Positions 44,437-53,225 of a stretch of 64,000 nucleotides of DNA are shown in pieces. This DNA is from Methylopila sp. Yamaguchi (GTDB taxonomy: Bacteria > Pseudomonadota > Alphaproteobacteria > Rhizobiales > Methylopilaceae): the NCBI RefSeq assembly GCF_002897035.1, contig NZ_BAUX01000005.1, positions 186,001-250,000 on the forward strand. The letters run 5' to 3'. The position numbers and the translations under genes are program-made. The first letter of the stretch is position 1, and every line of letters starts with the position of its first letter. The notes under the pieces are model-generated. The model was given only the letters and a program-made list of their open reading frames with translations. It had not been told where the DNA came from and did not search any database.

Positions 44437-44467
44437 CCGGTGTTTCCGGACTCCCCAAGGAGCCATC

Positions 44468-45046
44468 ATGCCGCTGACGCTTCCCGTTCTCTACGGCTCC
44501 GTTCGCACCGAGCGGCAGGGGATCGTGCTCGCCCGCTGGATCGCCGAGGCGCTGCGGGCGCGCGGGCATGACGCGCCTCTGATCGATCCGATGGAGCGGC
44601 GCCTGCCGCTGCTCGACCGGATGTACAAGGAATACAAGCCAGAGGAGGCACCGCCCGTGCTGCGGGAGCTCGCCGAGCTCTACGGGCAGGCCGACGGCTT
44701 CGTGCTCGTCACGGGCGAATACAACCACGGCGTTCCGCCGGCGCTGAAGAACCTGCTCGACCACTTCCTCGAGGAGTACTTCTGGCGGCCTTCGGCGATC
44801 GTCAGCTACTCGGCCGGCGGTTTCGGCGGCGTTCGGGCCGCCATGCAGCTGCGGGCGATCGTCGGCGAACTCGGCATGCCGTCGATCCCTTCGATCTACG
44901 CCGTCCCTAAGATCGGCCAGGCCTTCGACGACGCGGGCCGGCCGACGGACGCGAAAGTCGGGACGCGGTTCGACCGCTTCGCCCGAGAACTCGAATGGTA
45001 CGCCGAAGCGCTGAAGACGAAGCGCGCGGGCGGCGTGCCGTACTGA
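44468..45046 (+). CDS. NAD(P)H-dependent FMN reductase-family oxidoreductase
   Basis: A 192-residue flavodoxin-like protein. The FMN phosphate loop is LYGSVRTERQG at the N-terminus and the flavin-contact segment VTGEYNHGVPPALKNLLDHF is typical of the NADPH-dependent FMN reductase family, which includes quinone and chromate reductases. The physiological electron acceptor is unknown. AAGGAG precedes ATG 44468 by five bases. It sits between efp and suhB. Confidence 0.85.
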   Translation: MPLTLPVLYGSVRTERQGIVLARWIAEALRARGHDAPLIDPMERRLPLLDRMYKEYKPEEAPPVLRELAELYGQADGFVLVTGEYNHGVPPALKNLLDHFLEEYFWRPSAIVSYSAGGFGGVRAAMQLRAIVGELGMPSIPSIYAVPKIGQAFDDAGRPTDAKVGTRFDRFARELEWYAEALKTKRAGGVPY

Positions 45047-45100
45047 CCTGACCTTCCCAGCGCCCCCTTAGAGGGCGCCGACCTGAAAGCGAATGTCTCC

Positions 45101-45886
45101 ATGGCCCGCTCGCCCGTCCTCAACGTCATGGTCCAGGCCGTCATGAAGGCCGGCCGCTCCATGCGCCGCGACTTCGGCGAGGTCGAGCAGCTGCAGGTCT
45201 CGGCGAAAGGTCCAGGCGACTTCGTCACCGCCGCCGACCGCAAGGCCGAGGACATGCTGCGCGCCGAGCTCCAGCGGGTCCGTCCGGGCTACAGCCTCGT
45301 GATGGAGGAGAGCGGCGTGATCGAGGGCACCGACCCCGACCACCGCTGGATCGTCGATCCGCTCGACGGCACCACCAACTTCCTGCACGGCATCCCGATC
45401 TTCGCGATCTCGGTGGCGCTGGAGCGCGCCGGCCAGCTGGTCGCAGGCGTCGTGTTCAACCCGATCACCGACGAGCTCTTCACCGCCGAGCGCGGCGGCG
45501 GCGCCTATCTCAACGACCATCGCCTGCGCGTCGCCGCCCGGCGCGACATCGTCGAGGCCGTGATCGGCTGCGGCGTGCCGCATCTCGGCCGGCCGAAGCA
45601 CGACCTGTTCCGCGAGGAGCTGTCGCGCGTGCAAGGGCGGGTCTCGGGCGTTCGCCGCTTCGGCGCCGCCTCGCTCGACCTCGCCTATGTCGCCGCCGGC
45701 CGTCTCGACGGCTTCTGGGAGCGCGATCTCAAGTCCTGGGACATGGCGGCCGGCATCCTGCTCATCAAGGAAGCCGGGGGCTTCGTGACCGACGCCGCCG
45801 GCGGCGACGCGATGCTCACGAGCGGCTCGGTGGTCTGCGGCAACGAGCACATCCATCCCGAGCTGCTCAAGCTCGTGAAGGGCTGA
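45101..45886 (+). CDS. suhB: Inositol monophosphatase-family protein SuhB
   Basis: Mg-dependent phosphatase of 261 residues. The metal site is visible as MEESG (Glu), WIVDPLDGTTNFLHGIPIF (Asp-x-x-Asp) and DLKSWDMAAG (Asp), all in family positions. SuhB also has a role in rRNA antitermination in other bacteria. It is followed 14 bases later by ribF, in the same direction. Confidence 0.93.
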   Translation: MARSPVLNVMVQAVMKAGRSMRRDFGEVEQLQVSAKGPGDFVTAADRKAEDMLRAELQRVRPGYSLVMEESGVIEGTDPDHRWIVDPLDGTTNFLHGIPIFAISVALERAGQLVAGVVFNPITDELFTAERGGGAYLNDHRLRVAARRDIVEAVIGCGVPHLGRPKHDLFREELSRVQGRVSGVRRFGAASLDLAYVAAGRLDGFWERDLKSWDMAAGILLIKEAGGFVTDAAGGDAMLTSGSVVCGNEHIHPELLKLVKG

Positions 45887-45900
45887 GCGGCGGCGCGGCG

Positions 45901-46869
45901 ATGACCGGCCGGACGACGGAGCCGCTGATCGACCCCGCGACGCTGCCCGATCGCCTGCGCGACGGCCACGTCGTGGTCGGCAACTTCGACGGGGTCCACC
46001 GCGGCCACGCCGCGGTGATCGCCCAGGCCGCCGAACCCGCTCACGCCGCAGGCCGCCCCGTGGTGGCGCTGACCTTCGAGCCCCACCCGCGCACCTTCTT
46101 CCAGCCGGACCGGCCGCTGTTCCGCCTGACGGACGCGCGCGAAAAGGCGCGGATGCTGGCGCGCGCCGGCGCCGACGCGACCGTCGTGCTGACCTTCGAC
46201 GAGCGCCTGTCGCAGATCGAGGCGGAGGATTTCGTCGCCGACGTGCTGGCGCGCCGGCTCGGCGCCCACACCGTCGTCGTCGGCTGGGATTTCCATTTTG
46301 GCCGCGGCCGGCTGGGCTCGCCCGCCTTTCTCGCGGAAGCCGGGCCCCGGCACGGCATGTTCGTGGAGGTGGTGCCGCCCCACGGCGGCGCGACGCCGGT
46401 CTCCTCCAGCGCGATCCGCGACCTCCTGGCGGCCGGAGACCTCGTCGCCGCGAACCGCCTGCTCGGACGCCGCTGGACCGTTGAAACCGAAGTCGTCCAC
46501 GGCGACAAGCGCGGCCGCGAGCTGGGCTTCCCGACCGCCAACCTCGTGCTGCCGCCGGAGACGCGGCTCGCCTACGGCATCTACGCCGTGCGGGCGCTGG
46601 TCGACGGCGCGGTCGTGAACGGCGTCGCGAGCTTCGGCAGCCGCCCGCAGTTCGACGACGGAGCGCCGCGGCTCGAGGTGTTCCTGCTCGACTTCGCCGG
46701 CGATCTCTACGGCAAGCGCCTGCGCGTCGAGCTCGTCGCCTGGCAGCGGGCCGAGGCGAAGTTCGAGAGCGTGGAGGCCCTGATCGCCCAGATGGAGCGC
46801 GATAAGGCCGAGGCCCGCCGACTTCTGGCGCTGCCGGAAGACCCGCTTGCGCCGAGCGCCCTGACGTGA
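45901..46869 (+). CDS. ribF: Bifunctional riboflavin kinase/FAD synthetase
   Basis: Makes FMN and FAD from riboflavin. 322 residues in two domains: N-terminal adenylyltransferase with VGNFDGVHRGHAAVI and SSSAIRDLLAAGD, and C-terminal flavokinase with GDKRGRELGFPTANLVLPPE, YGIYAVRALVDG and FDGEVRVEL-type tail (LRVELVAWQRAEAKF). The pair suhB-ribF leads into ileS and lspA as in many Rhizobiales. Confidence 0.94.
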   Translation: MTGRTTEPLIDPATLPDRLRDGHVVVGNFDGVHRGHAAVIAQAAEPAHAAGRPVVALTFEPHPRTFFQPDRPLFRLTDAREKARMLARAGADATVVLTFDERLSQIEAEDFVADVLARRLGAHTVVVGWDFHFGRGRLGSPAFLAEAGPRHGMFVEVVPPHGGATPVSSSAIRDLLAAGDLVAANRLLGRRWTVETEVVHGDKRGRELGFPTANLVLPPETRLAYGIYAVRALVDGAVVNGVASFGSRPQFDDGAPRLEVFLLDFAGDLYGKRLRVELVAWQRAEAKFESVEALIAQMERDKAEARRLLALPEDPLAPSALT

Positions 46870-46895
46870 TGCGCCGTCGTTTCGGGCTTACTGGC

Positions 46896-46986
46896 CGTCA
46901 TGCCCGGCGAAGCCGGGTATCCACGACTTGGTCGTAGCGCTCGACGCTCAAGTCGTGGATACCCGCGCGAAGGCGCGGGCATGACG
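46896..46986 (+). repeat. Intergenic palindromic repeat, copy 2
   Basis: About 91 bases with ends CGTCATGCCCGG and CGCGGGCATGACG, and internal inverted ATCCACGACTTG / CAAGTCGTGGAT arms around a central loop. It shares ends and AAGTCGTGGAT core with 44341-44436, so it is a dispersed genomic repeat of REP/BIME type. Confidence 0.7.
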
Positions 46987-47075
46987 GTGAGACCGGCCCT
47001 GACCAATTGCACGTCAGGCTCGCTAAGCTCACGTGCGACGTGAATGCGGGTTGCCCCTTCCCGCCCACCCTTCAC

Positions 47076-47103
47076 TTGTCAGCAAGCCCGACCCTGCTAC
47101 AAG
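47076..47103 (+). promoter_or_regulatory. Likely sigma-70 promoter of ileS
   Basis: TTGTCA at 47076-47081 and TACAAG at 47098-47103 with a 16-base spacer. It gives a leader of about 170 bases before the ileS ATG. Confidence 0.5.
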
Positions 47104-47280
47104 GCGCGCAACCTCTCAACCGCCAAGCCTTGGATCCATGCGCCCGCGTCCGTCTCCGACGTTCCGAATTACCGGCCCGGCCTCCGCCTGAGCCGCGCAG
47201 CTCGCGCGTGGCTCACGCGACGGGCCGGGAGACGACACGCCGCCTGACCGACGCCTCACGAGACACCCGGACGCGCCCCA

Positions 47281-50208
47281 ATGCCCTCCGACGTTACGCC
47301 CGCCGCCCGCGACTACTCTGAAACCCTGTACCTGCCGCAGACCGATTTCCCCATGCGCGCCGGGCTCCCCCAGAAGGAGCCGGAGCTGCTGAAGCGCTGG
47401 GAGCGGATCGGACTCTACGACAGGCTGCGCGCGTCCAGCGCCGGGCGGAAGAAGTACGTCCTGCACGACGGGCCGCCCTACGCCAACGGCCACCTGCACA
47501 TCGGCCACGCGCTCAACAAGATCCTGAAGGACGTGGTGGTGCGCACCCGCCAGATGGCGGGCTTCGACTCGAACTACGTGCCGGGCTGGGACTGCCACGG
47601 CCTGCCGATCGAGTGGAAGGTCGAGGAGGGCTACCGCGCCAAGGGGCTGAACAAGGACGAGGTGCCGGTCATCGAGTTCCGCAGGGAGTGCCGGGAGTAC
47701 GCGCAGAACTGGATCGGGATCCAGTCCGCGGAGTTCCAGCGCCTCGGCGTCACCGGCGACTGGAAGGACCCCTACACCACCATGAAGTTCTCGGCCGAGG
47801 CGCAGATCGCCCGCGAGATCATGACCTTCGCGAAGACCGGCCAGCTCTACCGCGGCTCGAAGCCGGTGATGTGGTCGGTGGTGGAGAAGACCGCGCTCGC
47901 CGAGGCCGAGATCGAGTACCAGGAGTTCACGAGCGACACGGTGTTCGTGGCGTTTCCGCTCGACGGGCTGGACGGCGCCTCCGTCGTCATCTGGACGACC
48001 ACGCCGTGGACGCTGCCGGGCAACCGCGCCGTCGCCTACTCCCAGAAGATCGCCTACGGCCTCTATGAAGTGACCGAGGCCCCCGCGGACAACTGGGCCA
48101 AGGTCGGCGCGCGCTATCTGCTGGCGGACGCGCTCGCGGAAGGCGTGATCAAGGCCGCCAAGGTGACCGGCTTCTCCAAGGTCCGCTCGGTCTCGGCCGA
48201 CGAGCTCCAGGGCCTGGTCGCCGCGCATCCACTGAAAGAGCACGGCTACGACTTCGCCGTTCCTCTGCTCCCTGGCGACCATGTCACCGACGACGCCGGC
48301 ACGGGCTTCGTGCACACGGCGCCCGGCCACGGCCGCGAGGACTTCGAGCTCTGGATGGAGCATCGCTTCGATTTGGAGAAGCGCGGGATCAGCTCCAAGA
48401 TCCCCTACACGGTCGACGCCGAGGGCTTCCTCACCAAGGATGCGCCGGGCTTCACCGGCCGCTCCGTCATCACCCATAAGGGCGACAAGGGCGACGCCAA
48501 CCAGGCGGTGATCGACGCCCTGGTGGCGGCTGGCCGGCTGGTGGCGCGCGGCAAGCTGCGGCACCAGTACCCGCATTCCTGGCGCTCTAAGAAGCCGGTG
48601 ATCTTCCGCAACACGCCGCAGTGGTTCATCCACATGGACCGCGACATCGCCGGCCCCGCGGACACGCTGCGTTCGCGGGCGCTCGCCGCGATCGAAGCGA
48701 CGGCGTTCTATCCGCCGCAGGGCAAGAACCGCCTGCGCGGCATGATCGAAGGCCGGCCGGATTGGGTGGTCTCGCGCCAGCGCGCCTGGGGCGTGCCGAT
48801 CACCGTGTTCGTGCACAAGGAGACCGGCGAGATCCTGCAGGACGAGCGGGTCGACGCCCGCATCGCCGAGGCCTTCGAGGCCGAAGGCGCCGACGCCTGG
48901 TTCGCCGACGACGGCTCGCGCTTCCTCGGAAACGACCACGCCCTGTCGGACTACGACAAGGTGCCGGACATCCTCGACGTCTGGTTCGATTCCGGCTCGA
49001 CCCACGCCTATGTGCTGGACCGCCGGCCCGACCTCAGCCCGAAGCGCGTCGTCGACGGCGGCGAGGACCAGGTGCTCTATCTCGAGGGCTCCGACCAGCA
49101 CCGCGGCTGGTTCCACTCCTCGCTGCTCGAAAGCTGCGGCACCCGCGGCCGCGCGCCTTACGACGCGCTGCTGACCCACGGCTTCGTGCTCGACGAGCAG
49201 GGCCGCAAGATGTCCAAGTCGCTCGGCAACATCGTCGCGCCGCAGAAGATCATCGAACAGTCCGGCGCCGACATCCTGCGCCTCTGGGTCGTGCTGTCGG
49301 ACTACGCCGACGACCTGCGGATCGGGCAGGAGATCCTGAAGACCGCGACCGACGCCTATCGCAAGCTGCGCAACACGCTGCGCTGGATGCTCGGCGCGCT
49401 GGCGCATTTCCACGACGGCGACGTCGTCGCACACGCCGACATGCCGGAGCTGGAGCGCTACGTGCTGCACCGGCTGGCGGAGGTCGACACCGAGGTCGAG
49501 GCCGCCTACGAGGCCTTCGACTTCAAGCGCGGCTTCGCGAGCCTGTTCACCTTCCTGACCAACGACCTCTCGGCGTTCTACTTCGACGTCCGCAAGGACG
49601 CGCTCTACTGCGACCCGGCGTCGTCGGTGACCCGCCGCGCCTGCCTGACGGTGATTGACCGGGTGTTTCGCACGCTGGTCACGCGGCTCGCGCCGCTGCT
49701 GCCGTTCACGGCCGAGGAGACCTGGCTGTCGCGCTTCCCCAGCGAGGACGGCTCCGTCCATCTCGAGCTCTACGCCCTGGCCGACAACGCCTGGCGCGAC
49801 GAGCCGCTCGCGGCGAAGTGGGAGAACGTCCGCAAGGTCCGACGCGTCGTCACCGGCGCGCTGGAGATCGAGCGCGCGGCCAAGCGCATCGGCTCGTCGC
49901 TCGAGGCGGCGCCGGTGGTGCACGTGACCGACCCGGAACTCGCTCTGGCGCTGAAGGGCGTCGACCTCGCCGAGGTCGCGATCACCAGCGCGATCCAAGT
50001 CGTCTCGGACGCGGCGCCCACCGACGCCTTCCGTCTGCCCGACGTTCCCGGCGTCGCGGTGGTCTTCGCGCGCGCCGAGGGCCGCAAATGCGCCCGCTCG
50101 TGGAAGGTGACGCCCGACGTCGGCGCCGATCCCGACTATCCCGACGTCACCCCGCGCGACGCCCAGGCTCTGCGCGAATGGGACGCCGCGCGGAGCCGCG
50201 CGGCGTGA
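47281..50208 (+). CDS. ileS: Isoleucyl-tRNA synthetase
   Basis: Charges tRNA-Ile. 975 residues. Class I motifs: [22 protein letters not shown] (HIGH, about residue 65) and [10 protein letters not shown] (KMSKS, about 640), with the editing domain region [13 protein letters not shown] and tRNA-binding C-part. The C-terminal zinc module found in many bacteria is reduced to [13 protein letters not shown], which is usual in alphaproteobacteria. ATG 47281 gives a family-typical N-terminus. The long antisense frame on the other strand is not a gene. Confidence 0.97.
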   Translation: MPSDVTPAARDYSETLYLPQTDFPMRAGLPQKEPELLKRWERIGLYDRLRASSAGRKKYVLHDGPPYANGHLHIGHALNKILKDVVVRTRQMAGFDSNYVPGWDCHGLPIEWKVEEGYRAKGLNKDEVPVIEFRRECREYAQNWIGIQSAEFQRLGVTGDWKDPYTTMKFSAEAQIAREIMTFAKTGQLYRGSKPVMWSVVEKTALAEAEIEYQEFTSDTVFVAFPLDGLDGASVVIWTTTPWTLPGNRAVAYSQKIAYGLYEVTEAPADNWAKVGARYLLADALAEGVIKAAKVTGFSKVRSVSADELQGLVAAHPLKEHGYDFAVPLLPGDHVTDDAGTGFVHTAPGHGREDFELWMEHRFDLEKRGISSKIPYTVDAEGFLTKDAPGFTGRSVITHKGDKGDANQAVIDALVAAGRLVARGKLRHQYPHSWRSKKPVIFRNTPQWFIHMDRDIAGPADTLRSRALAAIEATAFYPPQGKNRLRGMIEGRPDWVVSRQRAWGVPITVFVHKETGEILQDERVDARIAEAFEAEGADAWFADDGSRFLGNDHALSDYDKVPDILDVWFDSGSTHAYVLDRRPDLSPKRVVDGGEDQVLYLEGSDQHRGWFHSSLLESCGTRGRAPYDALLTHGFVLDEQGRKMSKSLGNIVAPQKIIEQSGADILRLWVVLSDYADDLRIGQEILKTATDAYRKLRNTLRWMLGALAHFHDGDVVAHADMPELERYVLHRLAEVDTEVEAAYEAFDFKRGFASLFTFLTNDLSAFYFDVRKDALYCDPASSVTRRACLTVIDRVFRTLVTRLAPLLPFTAEETWLSRFPSEDGSVHLELYALADNAWRDEPLAAKWENVRKVRRVVTGALEIERAAKRIGSSLEAAPVVHVTDPELALALKGVDLAEVAITSAIQVVSDAAPTDAFRLPDVPGVAVVFARAEGRKCARSWKVTPDVGADPDYPDVTPRDAQALREWDAARSRAA

Positions 50209-50217
50209 GCGGATGTT

Positions 50218-50328
50218 CGTCATCCCGGAAGCCGAAGGCCGCGCCGGGATCGCTGAGAGACATCGGCGCATGATTCTGGTTGCGATCCCGGCTCTGCCAG
50301 GCTGCGCCGCTCCGGCCGGGACAACGGC
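50218..50328 (+). repeat. Inverted-repeat region between ileS and lspA
   Basis: TCATCCCGGAAGCCG and GCCGGGATCG in the left half and GCGATCCCGGCTCTGCC plus CCGGCCGGGAC in the right half form several possible pairings. It looks like a decayed palindromic repeat or a complex hairpin between ileS and lspA; no promoter or RNA gene is supported. Confidence 0.4.
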
Positions 50329-50340
50329 GAGGGCCCACCC

Positions 50341-50838
50341 ATGACCCTCGCCTCCCCCGCCCGCCGCGCCTACCTCGTCGCCCTCGTGGTCTTCGTGCTC
50401 GACCAAGCGCTGAAGCTCTGGGCGCTGTTCGTGTTCGACCTCGCCGCCAAGGGCCGCGTCGCCGTGGCGCCGCTGTTCGACCTCGTGCTCGTCTGGAACA
50501 CCGGCGTCTCCTATGGCCTGCTGCAGCAGGACAGCGATTTTGGCCGCTGGGCGCTGGTCGCGCTCCACGTGGTCGCCTCGATCGCGATCACGATCTGGAT
50601 AGCGCGCGAGAAGGACGCGCTGTCCGCCTGGGCGCTCGCGCTCATCCTCGGCGGGGCGGTCGGCAACGGGGTCGACCGCGTCGCCTACGGCGCCGTGGTC
50701 GATTACGCGCTGCTGCATTGGGGCGAGGTCACCTGGTACGTGTTCAACCTGGCCGACGCGGCCATCGTTGCGGGGGTCCTGCTGCTTCTGTATGGTGCGC
50801 TCCGCGGCTCGAAGGGCGCCACGGGGGTAAGCTCGTAG
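50341..50838 (+). CDS. lspA: Lipoprotein signal peptidase (signal peptidase II)
   Basis: Aspartic protease in the inner membrane that cleaves lipoprotein signal peptides after lipidation. 165 residues, four transmembrane segments. The catalytic pair is in GGAVGNGVDRVAYGAVVDY and WYVFNLADAAIVAGV. Other motifs are VLDQALKLW and VWNTGVSYGLL. Pal and the entericidin in this window would be among its substrates. It is 132 bases after ileS, the typical neighbour. Confidence 0.94.
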   Translation: MTLASPARRAYLVALVVFVLDQALKLWALFVFDLAAKGRVAVAPLFDLVLVWNTGVSYGLLQQDSDFGRWALVALHVVASIAITIWIAREKDALSAWALALILGGAVGNGVDRVAYGAVVDYALLHWGEVTWYVFNLADAAIVAGVLLLLYGALRGSKGATGVSS

Positions 50839-50893
50839 AGCGTCACGTCCTTTGGACGGGAGCCGCCCGGGTCTCGGCTGCAAGGACACGTCG

Positions 50894-51547
50894 ATGAAGC
50901 GTCAGATCAAAGCCCTCGTCGCGCCGGTCGCGTTTGCGATCGCTGCGGTCGGCGCGGCTCATCCCGCCCAGGCGGCGGACGACATGGGCTCCAACCCCAT
51001 CACCGAGCTGTTCGACGCGTTCGGCATGGGCGACAAGGAAAAGCCCGAGATCGACTACCGCGAGCGTCCGGCGCTGGTGCCGCCGCCGGCGGTTAGCCAG
51101 CTGCCCCCGCCGCAGGCGAAGGGCGCCGTCGCCCAGTCGACCGGCCAGTGGCCGCTCGACCCCGACGCCGAGCGACGCGCCCAGCGCAAGGCGCTCGCCG
51201 ACGTGCCGCGCACCGAAGAGCGGGATTACCTGCTCGATCGCAATTCGCGCATCTCGCCGAGCGAACTGAACCGCAAGCGCACGGCAGAGCCGGACGCCGC
51301 GGGCGTCGCAGGCTACTCCTCGCCGACCTACGACAACACGATCGACCGGCTGAGCCCGAGCGAACTCAAGGCGCGCAAGACGCAGACCGCCGAGGCGGTT
51401 CCCGCCGGAACCGAGCCGAAGCGCGCCCGGCTGACCGATCCGCCCTCGGGCTACCGCACCCCGGCCTCGACCGCGCCCTATAAGGCGCCGGAGGCCGAGG
51501 CGTCCTGGTACAAGAAGATCAATCCGTTCTCGAGCGAGGGCCACTGA
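50894..51547 (+). CDS. Uncharacterised exported protein between lspA and the M16 proteases
   Basis: A 217-residue protein with a Sec signal (APVAFAIAAVGAAHPAQA) and a low-complexity, Pro/Ala/Arg-rich mature region. Two related stretches, NSRISPSELNRKRTAEPDAAG and IDRLSPSELKARKTQTAEAV, suggest a duplicated SPSEL-type motif that could bind a partner. A conserved gene in this place is seen in Rhizobiales but I know no function. ATG 50894 has no strong ribosome binding site; the frame is also open upstream to 50852. A strong terminator follows the stop. Confidence 0.6.
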   Translation: MKRQIKALVAPVAFAIAAVGAAHPAQAADDMGSNPITELFDAFGMGDKEKPEIDYRERPALVPPPAVSQLPPPQAKGAVAQSTGQWPLDPDAERRAQRKALADVPRTEERDYLLDRNSRISPSELNRKRTAEPDAAGVAGYSSPTYDNTIDRLSPSELKARKTQTAEAVPAGTEPKRARLTDPPSGYRTPASTAPYKAPEAEASWYKKINPFSSEGH

Positions 51548-51567
51548 GGCTCTTGTCGTCCCGACGC

Positions 51568-51602
51568 AAAAAGGCCGGCCGCTCCCGCGCGCCGGCCTTT
51601 TT
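51568..51602 (+). terminator. Strong intrinsic terminator before the M16 genes
   Basis: AAAAAGGCCGGC (51568-51579), 11-base loop, GCCGGCCTTTTT (51591-51602). A GC-rich 7-bp stem extended by A:T pairs with a T-run makes this the clearest rho-independent terminator in the window; it ends the lspA unit. Confidence 0.9.
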
Positions 51603-51782
51603 GTTACGGCGATTTAACCGCCTCATCGGGTCGTGACCTCGGCCTCCGCTCGTGGCGGATCGCCAGTTCGTCTATATATGCAAGCGACGCGCGCGCGTCG
51701 CCGCGCTCTCACGCGGCCAACTCGCGCGCCGGACGCCTAATCTTCCCGGCCGCTTCGCCCCACAAAGGACGCCGCCCGCCTG

Positions 51783-53225
51783 ATGACCGGCCCACGCCCG
51801 TTCACCCGTTTCTTCGGAGGTTTCGCCGCACCCATGGCCGCCGCAACGCTCGTCGCCTCCCTCGCCGGGCTCCAGCCCTCCGCCGCCGCGGCGGATCCCG
51901 CCCGCGCGTCCGGGCCGGAGGTCTCGACCTTCGCGCTCCCCAACGGCCTCGAGGTGGTGGTGATCCCCGACCACCGGACTCCCGTCGTCACGCACATGGT
52001 CTGGTACAAGGTCGGCTCGGCGGACGAGCCCGCGGGCGTCTCCGGCATCGCGCACTTCCTCGAGCACCTGATGTTCAAGGGCACGGCGAAGCATCCCGCC
52101 GGCCAGTTCTCGAAGGTGGTCGCCGAACTCGGCGGCCAGGAGAACGCCTTCACGTCCTACGACTACACGGCCTATTTCCAGCGCGTCGCCAAGGAGCACC
52201 TCAAGGAGGTGATGTCCTTCGAGGCCGACCGCATGACCGGGCTGCAGCTCACCGACGAGGTGGTGAATCCGGAGCGCGACGTGATCCTCGAGGAACGCCG
52301 CTCGCGCGTCGACGGCGATCCTTCGTCTCAGCTGTCCGAGGCCGTCGCCGCGGCGCTGTTCGTGAACCACCCCTACGGCACGCCCATCATCGGCTGGGAG
52401 CATGAGATGGAGACGCTGTCCCGCGCGGACGCGATCGCCTTCTACGAGCGCTTCTACACGCCGAACAACGCCATCCTGGTGGTCGCGGGCGACGTGGAGC
52501 CGGCCGAGGTCAGGGCCATGGCCGGGGAGACCTACGGCAAGGCGCCCCGCCGCGCGGACTCCGGCGCGCGCAAGCGTCCGACCGAGCCCGAGCCGCGCGC
52601 GGCGCGCCGCGTCACGCTGTCCGATCCGCGGGTGACGCAGCCCTCGATCTCGAAGCAGTTCCTTGCGCCCTCCTACGAGACCGCGAAGGCCGACGAGGCC
52701 TATGCGCTCGATCTCCTGGCGCAGCTGCTCGGCGGCGGCCCCACCAGCCGCCTCTACAAGGCGCTCGTCGTGGAGAAGGGCGTCGCCGCCAACGCCGGCG
52801 CCTGGTACCAGGGCGACGCGCTCGACGACGGCCGCTTCGCGGTCTACGGCAGCCCGCGCGGCGGCGCCTCGCTTAAGGAGATCGAGGCCGCTCTCGACGA
52901 GGAGATCGCCAGGATCGTGGCCGAGGGCCCGACGCCTGAGGAGCTCGTCCGCGCCAAGACCCGACTCGTCGCGGACACGATCTACGCCCAGGACAACCAG
53001 GCGACTCTCGCCCGTATCTACGGCGCGTCCCTCGCCACCGGCGGCACGGTCGCCGAGGTGCAGGGCTGGCCCGACAAGATCCGCGCCGTGACCGCCGATC
53101 AGGTGCGGGACGCCGCGCGCGCCGTGCTGCAGCCGCGCCGCGCCGTCACCGGCGAGCTTCTGACCGCAAAGCCTGCCGCCGTTCCCGCCACCGCCGAGAA
53201 GGCGGCGCCGGGGGCGCGCCCGTGA
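51783..53225 (+). CDS. M16-family zinc metalloprotease, catalytic subunit
   Basis: A 480-residue secreted inverzincin. A signal peptide (to about residue 38) precedes the zinc motif HFLEH in SGIAHFLEHLMFKG, with the downstream metal/glutamate region NAFTSYDYTAYFQRV, and a second, inactive half ending in a Pro/Ala tail. M16 enzymes often form heterodimers with a non-catalytic partner; the next gene, overlapping by GTGA, is that partner. Likely processes peptides or proteins in the periplasm; substrate unknown. Confidence 0.9.
   Translation: MTGPRPFTRFFGGFAAPMAAATLVASLAGLQPSAAAADPARASGPEVSTFALPNGLEVVVIPDHRTPVVTHMVWYKVGSADEPAGVSGIAHFLEHLMFKGTAKHPAGQFSKVVAELGGQENAFTSYDYTAYFQRVAKEHLKEVMSFEADRMTGLQLTDEVVNPERDVILEERRSRVDGDPSSQLSEAVAAALFVNHPYGTPIIGWEHEMETLSRADAIAFYERFYTPNNAILVVAGDVEPAEVRAMAGETYGKAPRRADSGARKRPTEPEPRAARRVTLSDPRVTQPSISKQFLAPSYETAKADEAYALDLLAQLLGGGPTSRLYKALVVEKGVAANAGAWYQGDALDDGRFAVYGSPRGGASLKEIEAALDEEIARIVAEGPTPEELVRAKTRLVADTIYAQDNQATLARIYGASLATGGTVAEVQGWPDKIRAVTADQVRDAARAVLQPRRAVTGELLTAKPAAVPATAEKAAPGARP

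Larger units (their letters stand above)
46870..47280 (+). other. Long ribF-ileS intergenic region
   Basis: A 411-base region without a coding feature I can support. It contains the second palindromic repeat (46896-46986), a good promoter candidate (47076-47103) and a GC-rich ileS leader of about 170 bases. I see no T-box or riboswitch signature. Confidence 0.5.

Noticed and set aside
47104-47280. T-box or other riboswitch ahead of ileS
   Set aside because: No T-box core, specifier loop or terminator was visible, and T-boxes are rare in alphaproteobacteria.
47116-50889. A 1257-codon open frame antisense to ileS
   Set aside because: It mirrors ileS codons in a 70 % GC genome; its protein is His/Arg/Leu/Asp-rich without domains. 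ileS itself has all class I motifs.
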